From contig CALKXV010000032.1 in assembly GCA_938005545.1 (NCBI GenBank), forward strand, positions 62,001 through 126,000: DNA of 64,000 bases. Reading direction: 5' to 3'. A program made the translations under genes and the position numbers. The notes beneath the pieces were generated by a model, which saw only the letters and a list, made by a program, of their open reading frames with translations, had not been told where the DNA came from and searched no databases. Numbering within the stretch: the first letter of the stretch is position 1; the number at the start of each line of letters is the position of its first letter. Shown here one piece after another: positions 62,826-64,000 of the stretch. Source of the stretch: an uncultured Paracoccaceae bacterium (lineage in GTDB: Bacteria > Pseudomonadota > Alphaproteobacteria > Rhodobacterales > Rhodobacteraceae).

Positions 62826-63113
62826 ATGCCAAATGGATACGTCGTGGCTCAAATAAGCGTCACAGAGCCAGAGACTTACAAGAGCTATGTCGCGCAAGTT
62901 GGCGCGACCGTTGAGAAATTTGGCGGGGAGTACATCATTCGTGGTGGTCAATCTGAGAATGTCGAAGGCACGCCGCCGGGCGAACGGACTGTGGTGATCC
63001 GGTTTCCCACTTACCAGGCAGCGCAAGATTGGTACCATTCGGACGATTACGCAGACGTGGGCGCGATCCGACGATCTGCGTCAACTGGTGTAATGACCAT
63101 CATTGAGGGATAA
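62826..63113 (+). CDS. DUF1330-family small protein
   Basis: A 95-residue ferredoxin-like alpha/beta protein of the dimeric barrel fold: MPNGYVVAQISVTEPETYKSYV, then GGEYIIRGGQSENVEG, ERTVVIRFPTYQAAQDWYHSDDY. The WYHSDDYADV helix is the DUF1330 hallmark. It starts one base after the previous stop and is followed by the monooxygenase gene 3 bases later. Function of the family is unknown; it may act on small aldehydes or as a stabilising partner. Confidence 0.78.
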   Translation: MPNGYVVAQISVTEPETYKSYVAQVGATVEKFGGEYIIRGGQSENVEGTPPGERTVVIRFPTYQAAQDWYHSDDYADVGAIRRSASTGVMTIIEG

Positions 63114-63116
63114 TAA

Positions 63117-64000
63117 ATGACAAAACGGGTTTGCATTATTGGCGCAGGTCCATCCGGGTTGGCGCAAATGCGCGCGTTCCAGTCGGCGGCAGTGGCTGGC
63201 GCAGATGTGCCTGAAGTCGTTTGCTATGAAAAGCAAAGCGATTGGGGCGGTCTTTGGAATTACACATGGCGCACCGGCGTTGATGAACATGGCAACCCAT
63301 GCCACGGGTCGATGTACCGATACCTATGGTCAAATGGACCTAAAGAGGGTCTGGAGTTTGCGGACTATACGTTCGAGGAACATTTCGGAAAACCAATTGC
63401 CAGTTATCCACCACGCGCTGTGCTGTTTGACTATATCAAAGGGCGGGTCGAGAAAGCCGGCGTCCGCGACCAGACCAAGTTCAATACGATTGTGCGAGAC
63501 GTACGTGCCGTTGATGGCGGCTTTGACGTTACCGTTCGCGATGCCGTTGCAGACGCCGAAACGACGGAACGTTTTGACAATGTGATCGTCGCCACTGGCC
63601 ATTTTAGCGTGCCGAATGTGCCCGAATATCCCGGATTTGATACCTTCAATGGGCGCATTTTACACGCCCATGATTTCCGTGATGCGAGAGAGTTTGCGGG
63701 TAAAGACATCTTAATCCTGGGCACGTCCTATTCTGCCGAGGATATAGGGTCGCAGTGCTGGAAGTATGGCGCCAAGTCGATCACGGTTGCGCATCGGACA
63801 GCGCCGATGGGGTACGATTGGCCCGAGAACTGGCAGGAAGTCCCGAAACTGGACCGCGTCGATCCCAAGACCGCATACTTTATTGACGGCACGTCCAAAG
63901 ACGTCGACGTGATCATTCTGTGCACGGGCTATAAGCACCACTTCCCGTTTTTACCCGATGATCTGCGTCTGAAAACGCCGAACGTATTGGCGTCGGACGA
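63117..64000 (+). CDS. tmm: trimethylamine monooxygenase-like flavin monooxygenase, N-terminal part
   Basis: The first 294 codons lie in the window and the frame is open at the edge. FAD motif GAGPSG is at 9-14, the FMO identifying region [13 protein letters not shown] near 178-190, and the NADPH site [19 protein letters not shown] near 200-218. [42 protein letters not shown] resembles, from memory, bacterial Tmm of marine roseobacters very closely. Tmm oxidises trimethylamine to its N-oxide with NADPH and O2. Its place after N-methylglutamate-synthase-like genes fits a methylamine pathway, although related monooxygenases with other substrates exist. Confidence 0.78.
   Translation, partial: MTKRVCIIGAGPSGLAQMRAFQSAAVAGADVPEVVCYEKQSDWGGLWNYTWRTGVDEHGNPCHGSMYRYLWSNGPKEGLEFADYTFEEHFGKPIASYPPRAVLFDYIKGRVEKAGVRDQTKFNTIVRDVRAVDGGFDVTVRDAVADAETTERFDNVIVATGHFSVPNVPEYPGFDTFNGRILHAHDFRDAREFAGKDILILGTSYSAEDIGSQCWKYGAKSITVAHRTAPMGYDWPENWQEVPKLDRVDPKTAYFIDGTSKDVDVIILCTGYKHHFPFLPDDLRLKTPNVLASD

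Noticed and set aside
1-64000. CRISPR arrays, tRNA or rRNA genes, insertion sequences, prophage
   Set aside because: No regularly spaced repeats, cloverleaf-like sequences, transposase or phage proteins, or target-site duplications were seen; a tRNAscan or ISfinder run would settle this.

Overview
The window looks like a piece of chromosome from a marine alphaproteobacterium of the Rhodobacteraceae (Roseobacter group). The reasons are moderate-to-high GC coding sequence, dense TRAP and ABC transport of organic acids and methylated amines, many paralogous FCD-type GntR regulators and sarcosine/dimethylglycine dehydrogenase-type flavoproteins, a trimethylamine monooxygenase-like gene beside N-methylglutamate-synthase-like genes, and a selenophosphate synthetase fused to a flavoprotein. 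No rRNA, tRNA, CRISPR array, insertion sequence or phage gene was recognised; the window reads as ordinary chromosome with a strong catabolic bias.

Layout. (1) 1-1676: start of a PP2C-like phosphatase (minus strand, cut by the window edge), a 500-base non-coding stretch with a 13-bp palindrome, and an isocitrate/isopropylmalate-type dehydrogenase. (2) 1680-10802, minus strand: an eight-gene operon read from a deacylase-like M20 peptidase through a peptide/nickel-type ABC transporter (binding protein, two permeases, one fused double ATPase) to an aldehyde dehydrogenase, an SDR and uronate dehydrogenase. (3) 10943-28422: a sugar-acid catabolic region. A GntR regulator and 2-keto-3-deoxygluconate kinase diverge from an enolase-superfamily dehydratase, a zinc dehydrogenase and KduD. 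Then come an orphan PAS-like zinc-finger protein and a TRAP transporter interrupted by a second enolase-superfamily gene resembling galactarolactone cycloisomerase, two phytanoyl-CoA-dioxygenase-type oxygenases, and two exporters or importers (EamA, MFS). (4) 28426-32969: an inositol-dehydrogenase-like gene with a small membrane protein, then MnmH (tRNA 2-selenouridine synthase) convergent with a flavoprotein-SelD fusion. (5) 33009-37088: an AttEFGH-like FtsX/LolD-type exporter with a CrtC-like secreted protein. (6) 37179-49128: DnaE, a Gfo/Idh/MocA oxidoreductase, a dimethylglycine-dehydrogenase-like enzyme, a chemoreceptor coupled to a secreted sensor-domain protein, and an agmatinase-family enzyme. 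(7) 49156-53970: a radical SAM protein, zwf, pgi and a DinB-like protein. (8) 53998-64000: a GntR regulator facing a methylated-amine type cluster: flavoprotein, glutamine synthetase family (gamma-glutamylmethylamide synthetase candidate), the three subunits of an N-methylglutamate synthase-like enzyme, two unknown proteins, a nitrilase, a DUF1330 protein and a Tmm-like flavin monooxygenase running off the edge.

How the genes work together. Uronate dehydrogenase, the cycloisomerase-like enzyme, KdgK, KduD and the zinc dehydrogenase point to oxidation and dehydration of hexuronates or aldonates delivered by the TRAP system. Three sequences matching the FadR/FCD operator pattern TNGTNNNACNA, two beside the GntR gene and one as a perfect 15-bp palindrome upstream of the TRAP binding protein, tie these units into one probable regulon. 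In the last cluster, three copies of a TGATCCAAT element lie between the GntR gene and the flavoprotein. The gene order suggests conversion of trimethylamine or monomethylamine nitrogen into glutamate-family compounds, with a nitrilase and two conserved unknown proteins as unexplained members. These pathway links are inference from gene content; no database search was possible.
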